This document shows positions 24,296-35,935 of a DNA stretch of 64,000 bases, in pieces. The notes beneath the pieces were generated by a model that saw only the letters and a program-made list of their open reading frames with translations, did no database searches and was not told where the DNA came from. Numbering within the stretch: position 1 is the stretch's first letter; the number at the start of each line of letters is the position of its first letter. Origin of the DNA: Zhengitettix transpicula (Eukaryota; Arthropoda; Insecta; Orthoptera; Tetrigidae); the NCBI GenBank assembly GCA_037074705.1, contig CM073593.1:11723001-11787000 (forward strand). The letters run 5' to 3'. A program made the position numbers and the translations under genes.

Positions 24296-27200
24296 AATTT
24301 AATTAATGATTTTGTAAATTTAACTACATTTGAAGTCAGTTTATTGGATCCGTATATAACTCAAACACTCGCCTGCCAATAATTAACAATCTACTTGGAC
24401 TAAATGTTAGCTGCAGATGTGAACAATGCGACCATCCTGTAATGTGACTGTTATGGTTTCTCCTTTGTTGTTGTATTGCTCTGGGTAAAGCTAAGAAATC
24501 ACTTAATTGTTCCAAAACGTCACAAAAATTTGTTTGGTTGTGGAAATCTATAGAAGCAATCGCGAGGATCTGTTGCATGAAAAAAATATATATTTCTTAT
24601 CAAAGATTTAATCCGACATTAAACGAACGGTAAATAAATGGCGACCTAAATTCAAACACAGAATTTTTTACTCTTACAATTTTGCAACGTACTCCTTCCA
24701 TTTCGTATCTTCAATCACTTATTAACCTTCTATGCACAATATTCCTTTTCCTTTTTCATTTGCACTTCATAGAAAATGAAATACACGAATAACATCTTTG
24801 CAAGCTTCATTCCACCACTGTGAAATAACTTTAATTCTAAAGTTTCAGGATAATACGTAAAATTTAAGAGCTGATAAGTACAGGGTGCCTGTTTATCCCG
24901 TTCGTAATGACTCAATGAATGGTTTAAAAAATGGAAGTACCGTCTTCCCAACAACTTCCCTACTTCTCGCAGGTCGTACGCCAGGCTAACCCTCTCTATC
25001 AGTTTGAAAGACAGGTAACATAATCACAAGGCGCTTTCATAAGTCGAGCTGTCGTGAAATTTCCATAATTTAAATTGATCAATTACATTGAACTCTGGAC
25101 TTTGTAATCGTCAAAGGGCATTTAAACGTGAGAATCGCATAGTAGTAGTTAAAATTTATTCATATCTGAATCACGCGCTTTCCTTCCACAATATTCTGTG
25201 ACTATCGAAATCTTATTGCTAGAAAATCAGCAACTTTGTCTAGAATAAATAAATCAGTTTCACGCATTTTTAACAATGTTCTCTTGCATAAAGTTGTGAC
25301 AGTTGACTTTCTTTATATCCACTTAGGTCAGCGGACAGGCGATTTTTGTACGAAATGTATTCTTAGATTACAGAACCGGTCAGTAACATTCGTTACAACA
25401 TTTGAAAGATACAGAGGAAGAAGATTAAATAAATTAGTTTCTGGTTCTGAGTAGTAGGATTGGGAAATAGAGTAGGTTTTACCGACACTGAATATCAAGT
25501 AAGCTGAATACAGTGTCCTAAACGTTAGTCCATTCCGTAGAATTTATATTTGTGATACTACATGTCCAGGAAGCTTTCGTTCTTTTCTAGCATATTACTT
25601 CAGCTAACGTCTCCAAAACACAAAAAAATGAAACATTGAATAATCTTTCTTCAGACATTTATGGCAAAAGAAAACTCTTTGTTACTCAAATAAATACTTC
25701 TGGAATATTATGACGTAGTCAAATAATTATATTTAAGTATGGACTTGAGAGAATCCTTTCTTCTATAACATATTACGGTTAAAACGTGAAATTTGCGCCC
25801 AAAATTCTGAATTTTCTTGCAGAAAATAATTTTACAACCAGTTTCTCAGTTGAATATGCATAATTGTCTGGATTTTTGAGCTATGCGAAAAATTTGACAA
25901 CGGATTGTTCAGGGAACAGGACTCACTAGAGTTTTGTACATGAATTCCGTATTCGAAATCTCTCTGAAACAGCGAACAGTTCCTTAGCTCGAGGAATTTA
26001 TGTTGTCGCAGACTGACAGAAGTCTTATAAGTGAATAGAGAATATTGAACTTGAGATAAGATGCTGTCGACCGGTGAGTCCTATGAATGCCCCATTGGCC
26101 AATTTTCCCCATTTAAAATAACTCTGAAATTTTTATGACAACAGTATGACGTTACTCTTTGTAACTTTCCTTCGTCGTTAAATATGGACACAACTGAGAA
26201 ATACATAGGTTTTGTACTGAATACCTGTATGTGTATCTCAGAATTTAAATCTCTAGATACTAGAGTAATTAAAGTAATGCTTAGAATTAAGGAATCTGAT
26301 TTAATGATTTGCACCAATGGCTAATATATTGTTGTCAAGTCCAACCTCGGTATCCTGCGTTAGTAAAAGCTCAAATTCTGAGATAGTTACGTCATTTTAA
26401 ATGAAGCAGTAAATACCACCTGAAGGAGGAAACGTAGAAAGCCAACTGTCGTAACTTTTGTATGTCATCGTATACAAGCAACACTGTCACACGAAAAGTA
26501 TTTTGGGAGGTAATCATAAAAAGGAAAGATATGCTATGAAAAAGACTATTAGAACTTAGCAAAAACATCTTGATATTTTGACTCCGTAGCAGCCGTGATC
26601 ATCAATGATTGACAAATCATCGTGCAGAGCGACTGGATTCCACAAGAAGTGGAAGTTATGTAACTGAATTTACGTATTGTGTATTCTGAGTCACTGTCGT
26701 TTGGTGCAAGTTTGAATTGTTGCATGACGGTGCCACATGTTACGCAGCGCAGAAGCCTGTCGTTCGGTTTCGCTCATAATTTCCAGGGATGGTTATTTCA
26801 GAGAATCTGCGACCTTCAACTGAACATGTCACACGAAATATGTTTGAAAGACTGGTCAGACATTATATCTCTAGAATCAGCTCAACAAAACGAATTTGAA
26901 TACTACAATTTTCAATACACAAAGGGACACCGAGAAAAATTGATTATTACGTCCTGTTTTCATGGCGTAGTGTTTAAAAGTAATAACATTTAATTCATCC
27001 AAAACAACAGGTTTAAGTGTCACAAATTAAACACGTAATTTCTTCAAGTGTTTCTTTAATTGAATAGTCGAAAGAGATTTCGGCTTTAGGCTATAATCAT
27101 CTTCTGATGTTCAATTATAAAACTTATAGGTTGAAACATATTTAATTTGTTTCTTTAACAAATATCGAAGTTCTACCAGTCGTACTTGTAGATCAGGAAC

Positions 27201-27400
27201 GTAGGTTCATACCTGTTTATCATCATAGAAATCGTCTTGCTCACACGAATTTGAAAGCAGCATGAAATTTGATAGATGTACTTTGCTTAATGAATAAATT
27301 AACTACCGTATTATAGCCAGGTGGTGGTTACCCAGTAGCCGAAGTAGGACTGATAAACGGGTTCCATAGGTCAAATTTGGGCAAATATTGCAGACATCTT
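24296..27400. other. Stretch without identified gene
   Basis: About 3 kb upstream of the CDK inhibitor. Short ORFs (24336-24578, 24730-24954, 25236-25454, 26081-26317, 26679-26993) have no recognised family. A PLE-end-like motif on the minus strand at 27076-27106 (CAGAAGATGATTATAGCC, AAAGCCGAAATC) is the only feature I can name. Confidence 0.35.
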
Positions 27401-27689
27401 TGTTAACAACGGAGTGGAGTAACCAGCACACTTATACTTGGAGTAGTATCCCCTGCTTGCGGCTCCGCTGAGACGCCAAGTAACTCAGGTAGCGGCGTTT
27501 TCTGAGATGCACAAGGAGTCGTTCAGGATTTATATAATTCTTTCCCTAAATGGTTATTGCGAAGTAATGTAGGATGGCTATAGACGATTGAGAGTCACTA
27601 AATAATTAAGTGAAATACTGGCGTGTTTGGTGATCTGACGTGAGTGCTTGAGGCAGTGGTTGGTTCTCGGTAATTGATAATTGTTTGTT

Positions 27690-27889
27690 GTAGGAGCGTC
27701 GAATTTAGGGCATACGGGAACACGTGCAAGCCTGCGCAGATAGGTCCGGAGCCGCCTCCCTTCCGTGGCGAATCGACGCGCTCTGATTGGCCGGGCCTCG
27801 GAGGTGTCGTGGTGGGGACGGCGGCGTGGCGGAGTGCTCGGGGCTCGCAGGCAGAATCGCTCCGAGGAGTCAGCGAGAAGCACGAAGCC
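27690..27889 (+). promoter_or_regulatory. CpG-rich promoter/5' UTR of the CDK inhibitor gene
   Basis: This stretch is sharply richer in G+C and CpG than its surroundings and runs straight into exon 1. It contains a palindromic E-box CACGTG at 27721-27726, an NRF1-like CTGCGCA at about 27732, and an inverted CCAAT box (GATTGG) at 27785-27790. The exon 1 frame is open upstream to about 27674 but has no ATG before 27890, so I read this part as promoter plus 5' UTR. The transcription start cannot be placed from sequence alone. The motif functions are inferred. Confidence 0.5.
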
Positions 27890-28181
27890 ATGGTCTCCGA
27901 GGCACAGACGTGTGTGCTGCTGCCCGAGAAGGCGTTCGGCATGTCCGCGGCGCTGGGCTTCGTGGCGGCCAAGCGCAGCACGTGCAGGCGCCTGTTCGGG
28001 CCTCCGGACGCCAAGGAGAACCGGCGTCTCGTCGAGGAGGACCTGCAGGCCAACAGGAACAGGCTGCTGGCCAATTTCGGCATCGACATCCTCGCGGCGG
28101 TTGCCATCGCACGGGAGGAGGACGACGAAAAGAAACGGAGGCAGCGGCTGTGTCCGTACCAGCGACAGTCCACGCTCAAAG
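27890..28181 (+). CDS. CIP/KIP CDK inhibitor (p21/p27/Dacapo-like), exon 1
   Basis: This exon encodes the N-terminal 97 residues of a nuclear inhibitor of cyclin-CDK complexes. The key evidence is KRSTCRRLFGPPDAKEN at residues 28-44. It matches the start of the CDI domain in p21/p27, where RxLFG binds the cyclin hydrophobic patch. A charged helix follows (residues 42-61), then NFGIDI, where family members usually have WNFDF. A basic stretch KKRRQR (81-86) could be a nuclear signal, as in p21 just before its PCNA motif. The start at 27890 is the first in-frame ATG and has a strong context (GCCATGG). The exon ends at an AAAG|GTAACA donor, leaving one base (G) of codon 98. Codon use is GC-rich compared with the AT-rich flanks. 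Several overlapping ORFs in other frames are shadows of this exon. The family call is strong. Whether the protein is p21- or p27-like is not meaningful outside vertebrates. Confidence 0.8.
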
Positions 28182-31100
28182 GTAACACTCCCTTTCATCA
28201 CTCACAGTGCATAGTTATAAGTCTAACCATTCGTCATCCATATTTTACTTTTCGACATGAGTGATTTTAATTTTTGTACATGGAATCTGTCATTCGACTT
28301 CGCGTTCAATCATTCTTCAAAATTAATTAATTAACACATTTAAAAACCATTAGAAGTTTTTCAATTTCTGAGTTAAAATAAAAAATTATGAATTTTTACT
28401 ATACTACCGTTACTTTAACGGCGTTCATTTCAATTTTCCTTCAGGTTTACCACATATAAAGACGCTCTTTTATCTCTTGAGCACCAAAACACCGTCAGCA
28501 GTTTTAACGTTTCACGTTGGTTCGACTGACATCGCAACATTGTTTATATACGTTGTAAAAATAACCGTAAATAATATTTTAGAGAACACGTCGTGAATCT
28601 TCACGACTTTCTGCCGTGGAAGTGTATTAGTAATTGTTTTTTTTTGTGCTCCGTCGTTGTTAGCGTTATCGTTTCCGTCCTTGACGTGGGGGGGAAAACA
28701 ATTCGCTCGTACCTTGTGCCACTCCTTCGCAGTGGACTGTTTAGTAACATGATGCAATACGTTCTGGCAAGGAAGCAGTGCGGTTGTATCGGTGGATAGG
28801 GAGGTCTAACTAAACGACGCCGCCACCGCCTTAGGCGTCGTATTGGTCCGCGTCTCAACTTCAATTAGAAGTCAGAGCCGATGCTGCGGTCATTTCTCTA
28901 TCAGACAAAATCAGCTTTTAGATGTGATGCAAGATGGAGTTGGACGCCGATCGTTGTAACAGGGGGGAAAGTGGTGAATCTAGTAACCGTTCTATCACGT
29001 TCGTTACGTTTGCTGGACTTTATTATAATTTACTACGGTCCTGGTGATATTTATTCCATAAAGCTAGTCTGAAAATTCGTCATTGTTATTAGTAGACACT
29101 GAATGTGGTTTTAGAAACGTTTAAATGAATTAGATTTTGACATTGTTCTCACTTTTTCAGAACGATTCTCTGACGATTTAAAAATTCTCGCAATTTATAT
29201 TATATTATATTGTTCGATTAGTTTATTTACTGATCTTTGTACCTATTCAATGAAACCATTACAATTTTAAAAACCAATCCCATAGATTCACCATTTTAAT
29301 ATCTACGACGGGCCGATACCAGGGAAGTAATTTTAAACAAGGCCGTATATATCCATGGCGTTTATGGGGACTGGTGTGGTCGTGTTTGAAATTAGTACAG
29401 CGATACGAGATAGCGTCGTGTACTTCCGCTGCTAGTGTTTATGTTTGCGGCGAAGTGGGTCACAGGATCTCTCCCCTGCAGAGACAAAGATTGCAACCAA
29501 GGATAGCTCCGCGGTTATGCAAATTCATACTGTGAAATGAAAAGCTGATAAGAGGTTTTATTGAGAAAGAAAAAAATTAAAGTGAGGATTCAAAGAAAGT
29601 TAGACAAAATATGGGAACGGAGTAAACTGATCAAGAAAATAAATTTCATGAGGGAGAATTTATCTTAGACCGAAAAACGAGTTTAAAATATCAATGTTCA
29701 GTCTGTGACCGGGTGATCAGTTCATCGCATTTTTATGTCTTTGCTTTTCTACGCCACTTGAATTCTTTAAATTTAACGTTATTACCGAAAGAAAAATATT
29801 TTATTCGCTTCAACTGATTTATTCCGGTTTACTGTAGTATCATTTCGTTCCCGTCGTGCACGATTCTGGATTGTGAATAAATATACACATTATTTAGTTC
29901 GGTTGGTTGGAAATACATGTACGCTTTGTTAAGAAGAACTTCTCGGGTTAATTTCGTTAGGTAGCTACGTTTCGAGACTTCCTCTGTCTTCATCTTCTGG
30001 CTATTAGTGTCAGCACCGGAGTTACACGGTAATAAAAATAATAAGATGTTAGATTAGCCGTTTTCGGAACGGAAACATCATTACCAGCCTCAAGACATTT
30101 TTGGAAACCCGAGAAGTTTCTATTTACCAGGGAAAATCTTTAATACGCGTAATGTGTTTACTACTTATTGTTAAAAAAGGTAGAGGCTATATATATATTT
30201 GATGTTTAAAGCATAGCCTATCTACACCCCAAAAAAACAAAAAAAAACAGCGTCATATTAATATAATTTAATAATTATAATTATCTGAAAAAATTCTATA
30301 ATTCACATTGGGATTTATACTATAAAAATATTAACTCGACATTTTGGACTTGTGTACATTGATTGTTAAGAAAGAGATGTAGGTGACCTTAATTACGAAT
30401 TTAAGTACAAATATTTATTCTGTGAAGTGGAACGTTATGAAAAATTTGTGTAGAATACCAAAACCATTCAGTAATATCTTTCAAAAAATTAATATGTAGC
30501 ACAAGATTTAAATTTGCCGCGCCATAGGTGTGCCTGGTGCGGAATACAGATGTTAAAGTTAGAGATAATCGTGGGTTTGCATGGTAACGAGATTATTGAT
30601 TAAATACGTTCTGATTATGCACTTTTCAATCGTCACTTGTTTATTGATATAATTTATTATAGTTGTTCTTTTAAAAATAATAATAATATTTTTAAAACAA
30701 AATCTTTGTATAGTTTATGGGAATTTTCCCACACGTGGTGACCGCGACGTGATGTCAACTCGCAACCTGATATTGTATACTAAATTTTGATTAAATTTCA
30801 ATGGCAAGTTCTGGATTCTCTGTGCTTCATATATTTTTGTAACAATTAATGTACTCCTTATGAAGTCCAAAAAGGACTAAACGTCGATATAATGATTAAT
30901 TGCATTGTCAAATCGTTTCTGACTTATGGTATATTTTTTTAAAATATTAATATAATTTATTTGGCTCAGTTGAAAAATACGTTTACCCCACACAGCTCGA
31001 ATATTGTTTGTTTCGTTGTTAAAAGACGACGGTGTGAGTGGCGTTGTTACGTAACATGGTTAGCGTGCGTACTTAACAGATGAGAGTCTGCTAACTTCCA

Positions 31101-31956
31101 TGCAAGGCGGTGACAAATTTTTCATGGACGCGAAAACATAGCAGAGCTGTAAAGTCGGCAAGCAAACATTAAGCTCGCGGAATGCAAACACTGTTTTGGT
31201 AAAAGAATAAAATATATATGCGAGGTATCTTCCCCCTTTTTTTCCCCACCAACGCAGTAGCGCTTGCTCCAAGGTTACTGACATAATAGACTTTAAACAG
31301 TTGTCTACTAGATGCAAACACTGTAGTGAAGACATGCGCGGTGATTCAGACTAACTCGAGTGTGGTTTCGAGAAAGTTTTCCCCGTTGTGACTTAGCTTT
31401 AGCGTGTAAATATAACGCGGGAAAACCCACATCTTCACATCCTTTAACAGTCATCGGTGTAAATTAATTTCTGTTGCTTCTGGAAACTTCACTGATTTCA
31501 GAATCATCCAAAGCCATGACAAGAACATATAAATGTAAAGTGCATTTTTTTTATAGCATCGGAATTGATTTTATCGTACAAAATTGGAAGTTATCTCTAT
31601 GGAAATGTCTTTTTTAATCATACACAGTCATAAACGGCTATAATGGAAAATTACCAGTTTCGCACGATGTCAAGACAACCACCGTTATTGTGCTCTTTAG
31701 TATACAGGTTCAGTAATTAGACAAATTCTTTACAGTGCTTCTGGAATTTGAGACACTGACGTGAGATGACGTCACTCGCACCCTTCTAAAATCGCTCACA
31801 TTCTCCATAACCCCAACAGTTACTGTAAAATGTGATCTTCTGAATTTCCCTAATGTCTCTCCAGCACCTACAAATATTACTCAGTGCTAAAAGTTGAGAT
31901 AAGCGCCTCGCAAAATATACAAAGAAATATAATGTGGTTAAAATGAAAATAATTTA

Positions 31957-32262
31957 CGTCTGATATAAAATAATGAATAAGAAAGATAGCCAATACTGAT
32001 AAAAAAAATTGTAATATAAATACCACACAACCTTTCTGGGATCCTTGTCCCTTTCGTCAGGAGCCTAGAGAAACACAACTGCACTGGTCAATTGACCACT
32101 CAAAAACGTGTTGAGTGTTGCCAACTGACCAGTGCAGTTGTGTTTCTCTAGGCTCTTCTTAACATCTGACGAAAGGGACAAGGATCCCAGAAACATTGTG
32201 TGGTATTTATATTACCTTTTCTTTTATCTGTATTGGCCATCTTTCTTGTTCATTAAATATAA
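31957..32262. repeat. PLE 3'-end fold-back (large palindrome)
   Basis: The arms at about 31974-32093 and 32137-32256 are inverted copies of each other. Outer to inner: TGAATAAGAAAGATAGCC, ATAAATACCACACAACC, TGGGATCCTTGTCCCTTTCG, GCCTAGAGAAACACAACTGC. The same sequence follows the PLE coding remnant at 35795-35935, so this is a head-to-head pair of PLE 3' ends. The right arm has a 10-bp insertion. Each arm carries CTGACGA-hairpin-GAAA. Confidence 0.7.
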
Positions 32263-32569
32263 TATAGGTTGCCGCCGTTACAAAACCTTCAAATGTTATT
32301 ACGATGCAAAGGATCTGTTTCGACAGATTCTACATCACTACCGTAGCATAATAAGTTTATCGATTGACAACATGATTATTTACTATGGTTATCGTAGCGT
32401 AGGGTTAACCCACTCATTAGGAATGAAAAAATATCTGGAGCGCCTCACATAACAAAAATTGAAATATATTCTCGAAACCGAGGATTAGAGATTCCTCCGC
32501 GAGAGAATACGCAAATGGAAGGTTTCTATTAAATAAACTACTTCAGGAAAAATTTATATTTTTTGAAAG

Positions 32570-33000
32570 ACATCTACTACACGGTTCTCTACAAAAGTAA
32601 GGCAACCTATTTTTGTTTAAATATGTTTCTCATTCAACATCTGAGCAATTTATGGAGTTCATAAATACATCCTTCCCGCTCGTGTTGAAATTTATTTCAA
32701 CCCGTTCCCGGGAGTGGCGCTGTCATAATATATCTTGAAGATGGCAAATGCACTTGACATTCGTCTAAAGTAACGTGCTGTTATACATTTCGTGGGCCGT
32801 GAGATAGTGGGGAATCATCCACAAGGCGATGCTTTTACCGATCGCAGTGGGAAAGAAGATTACGTAGTGAAAGAGGGCACGCCAACATTCTGGATACTTC
32901 TAGCAGAGGCACTTATTCCTGAAAATGTGCAGAAAGTTAACGGAACATAGACGGAAAGATGAAATTTCGTTTTAGGGATACTGTATATGCACACTGTAAA
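32570..33000 (+). pseudogene. Degraded mariner-like element (transposase N-terminus)
   Basis: From 32741 the frame reads ALDIRLK, a stop, RAVIHFV, then VGNHPQGDAFTDRSGKEDY. This follows the start of mariner transposases (DIR-x-KQRAVIEFL, then GDATIDRSTV), with a deletion between. Upstream, CTACAAAAGTAAGGCAACC near 32591 resembles a mariner terminal repeat. The catalytic region is not present. Confidence 0.5.
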
Positions 33001-33344
33001 ACCGGAAAGCTGTAGGATGAAAAATTAATTTTCAAATGAATGTCGTGCTTTACGTTTGGAGTCACCTTAGAGCTTTTTTTTTCCCGTTAGAAATCGATTT
33101 ATTGATATTGACGACGTTTTTTTTTACAAAAACTGAATTAACACATACAGAAAGAAACAGAATCTGTTGCAGGCTGCTACAAGAAAATTTATGAAGTGTT
33201 GCCATATTAAGCGAAATTACGAGACGTGTTGCAGTGTTTCTGTTACATATATACTCTCTGAATGCGAGGTAATATTTGAAAACGTTTTCTTATCCAGCAG
33301 AAAAATATAATACAGAATCTTTGAATTATATTAAACTAACTGCG

Positions 33345-33718
33345 TGCTCGGACTGACATAATTAAATTCAGTGACATCCATAACTCCGGAATTTACTCCA
33401 ATCTCGCTTGTTGTTACTCTGCTCCCAGGCCGAAAGTGGTTGAAATTACACACAAAAATATTTTGTGGAGCTTTATTTCTTCCATTGACCCCGATAAATA
33501 TTTATTCGACGCAAATAACGACCGTTTTAATATGTGTTAAATTTTCACCCCCGTCTCTGGGGGTGGTAGTGGTGTCTTACCCCCACAGTGTTCGTTTTCG
33601 GTTCGAGAGGAGCACGTGTACGAAATTTGGTGTAATTTTCTCCACGAGTGTAGATTCGTATTAGGAACATACAAACATACGCACACAACAACGAACAGTC
33701 CATTTCATTTATTAGGTT
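33345..33718 (+). repeat. Dispersed repeat R3, copy 1
   Basis: TGACATCCATAACTCCGGA, TTTACTCCAATCTCG and GGTTGAAATTaCACACAA recur at 45142-45310. The head (CTAaCTGcGTGCtCGG) resembles CTAGCTGGGTGCCCGG of the repeats at 60549 and 63061. It ends with CATACAAACATACGCACACAAC. A CCCCC..GGGGG hairpin lies at 33549-33564. Confidence 0.55.
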
Positions 33719-34557
33719 AGAAGAAGATAGATTTAAAAGTCCTGCAAGATTACCTCAGCCCTTTTACGTATTGATATATTTTTTAATTTTTCTAAGATAA
33801 GAGTATTTTTATGACTGCTTCATAAAGATGGTATCTATGCCGAAAACAATAGTAAAATAAAATTACATCACTCTTTAATCGAATCAATTGAGTGGTAAGA
33901 CAAGACTGTTTTCAATCCGTTGGCGAAATTCCGGTACCATATATGTCGCAAGCTCCGTTCCTGGAACCCCGGCACAGATAATTTGCACACAGATTGCTTC
34001 AACAGACAATAGCGGAGGCTATCTCTGGCAGTGCTTAACGACTTCCTCTGGTACAAGTAGAAAGGTGGCACGCGACAGGATGTGACCAAGGTTTGATCCC
34101 GGATCCAGTATAGTTTGGACCAAGGGTGCGATTGAGAATGAAAAAGACACGCGATCATCAATCAGAGCCACCAATGATTGGTTTTTATCCTTTATTCTTT
34201 CTGACGTGAGAATGAGAACACCTCGAGACATGTTACAGGCTTGTACAAGTTACTGTGGCACTGTAATGTCTATCTGCTTTGCCAATCAATCATCGACATC
34301 CACTTGCCTCTTACGAATATAAAATGATGCAACGTAAGATCTTATGATGACACTAGAGACGCGAATAAGTGCACTTAGAAACGTATATATCAATAAATAA
34401 TTCTGTTTTATCGGAGAAATACAGCGAAAAGTGTATTATGACATGAAAACCATAAGTTTTTTATTCGAGATACTTTCAAAATATCTGTTTAAGAAAAGAG
34501 GGAATTAAAACAAAGCTAATTACTGAAGGATATAAAATTGAATTCAAATAATAGGAT

Positions 34558-34645
34558 GCTAAAATATCGACCCGGCCAGCAATCAAACCCAGGACCTCCT
34601 ACCATCTGACTTATCCTGGTAGACATCTCGCCCGGTACGAACTCT
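34558..34645 (-). repeat. tRNA-like SINE fragment
   Basis: On the minus strand it reads CGGGCGAGATGTCTACCAGG..., TGGTAGGAGGTCCTGGGTTTGATTGC, CGGGTCG. The B-box-like GGTTTGATTGC and tRNA-like ends suggest a tRNA-derived SINE head. There is no convincing cloverleaf, so it is not a functional tRNA. GTTTGATCCCGGATCC near 34092 may be another such piece. Confidence 0.35.
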
Positions 34646-34899
34646 GGTTCCTCAGTTGGTGGTACGAATCTCGCTGAAATTTCTGTGAAGATTCTAGTCT
34701 TTCAAACACCACTAATATTTTATGTAAATATGTATAACCATGGGACTTTTAAACTATATTTATAATTTTTGTTAGAACAACCCCGTTGAGACAACGATCC
34801 GAGAAGTTTACTAGTTATGAAGCTGATTCAACGCGTATGATGTTCCAAACCTCATTAATAAACTCTCGTTTGAGACAAAATAGCACTTCTGGTAAAATA

Positions 34900-35935
34900 T
34901 AACATTTTTCAGTTATTTTCTCTGAAGATGTAATAACAATCTATTTTTTGTTATGGTGATCCATAAATTCGTCCAATTTTTTAAAGAATATCAAATATCC
35001 ATCATTTACAGATCCACTATTACTCTTTCCTAATTTATTCAGAAAACCTATATACTCTGGACGTGTTCTCAATTATCTTTCTGATCATCCTCCAAACAAA
35101 AAGAGAGCTATGGTATACAATCTTGTAGACAGAGCTATATTACTTTCTAACTCCCAGTTCCATCAACACAACTTAAATATTGCCTGAAACATTTTAATAT
35201 CCTATAAGTACCCTTAAAATATTATTATTAATCACATAAACAGCAGGTTGAACAAAATCTAATATTATTCTAATGTCAATCATCCCAAAACACCTCAAGG
35301 AAAAAATTTTCTCGTTCTACCTTATTACAAATTTTTACATCACAAATTTATCCAAATATTCAAAGAATATAAAATATCCATCATTTACAGATCCACTAAT
35401 TCTCTTTTCCACTTTGTTAAAAACCACGACGACCCACTCGACACCTACAGCAAACATTGTGTTGTTAACAAAATCTTTTGCTCTAATTGTAAATCCTGCT
35501 ACATAGGGCCAACAAAACGTTCCCTTAATATCGCGTCAAGGAACATATGTCTAATATCAAACTTCCCATTGATAATCAATCTGTAGTCTCCAAACATATT
35601 ATCAATTTGAAACATACATTGGCACATAAAACATAGATTGGCAAAATGCTAAGATTTTAGATATTCACACCAGGTACAATTCCAGACTCATTTCAGAGAT
35701 GCTTCACATTAAATCAAACATCACAGCTATTAATGATTTCAACAATTCCTATGGTCCCTTATTATTACGCTTAACCCTTCGGCTCTCCCATTGTCGTTGC
35801 TTTTGAGTTTTGTCAACTGACAAGTGCAGTTGTGTCGCTCTAGGCTCCTGAGGAAAGGGACAAGGATCTCGGAAACGTTGTGTGGTATTTATATTATCAC
35901 TTTTTTGTCTGAATTGGCTATCTTTCTTATTATTA
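34900..35935 (+). pseudogene. Degraded Penelope-like retroelement (C-terminal half and 3' UTR)
   Basis: Broken plus frames give LFRKPIYSGRVLNYLSDHP and KRAMVYNLVDRAILLSNSQ (35035-35160, the block after the RT palm), then VVNKIFCSNCKSCYIGPTKR (about 35455-35520). The last is a GIY-YIG endonuclease start (C-x2-C-x3-YIG-x-TKR). SVVSKHIINLKHTLAHKT and NSRLISEMLHIKSNITAIN follow (to about 35730). Stops and frameshifts make it inactive. Its 3' UTR (35795-35935) matches the fold-backs at 31957-32262 and 59233-59385. It carries CTGAGGA-hairpin-GAAACGTTG at 35848-35876 and ends near ATCTTTCTTATTATTA. Confidence 0.75.

Noticed and set aside
27578..28201. Long minus-strand ORFs (207 and 196 codons) and two other plus frames over exon 1
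   Set aside because: They are shadows of the GC-rich CDK inhibitor exon. Only the frame with CRRLFGPPD matches a family and splices in phase to a matching exon.
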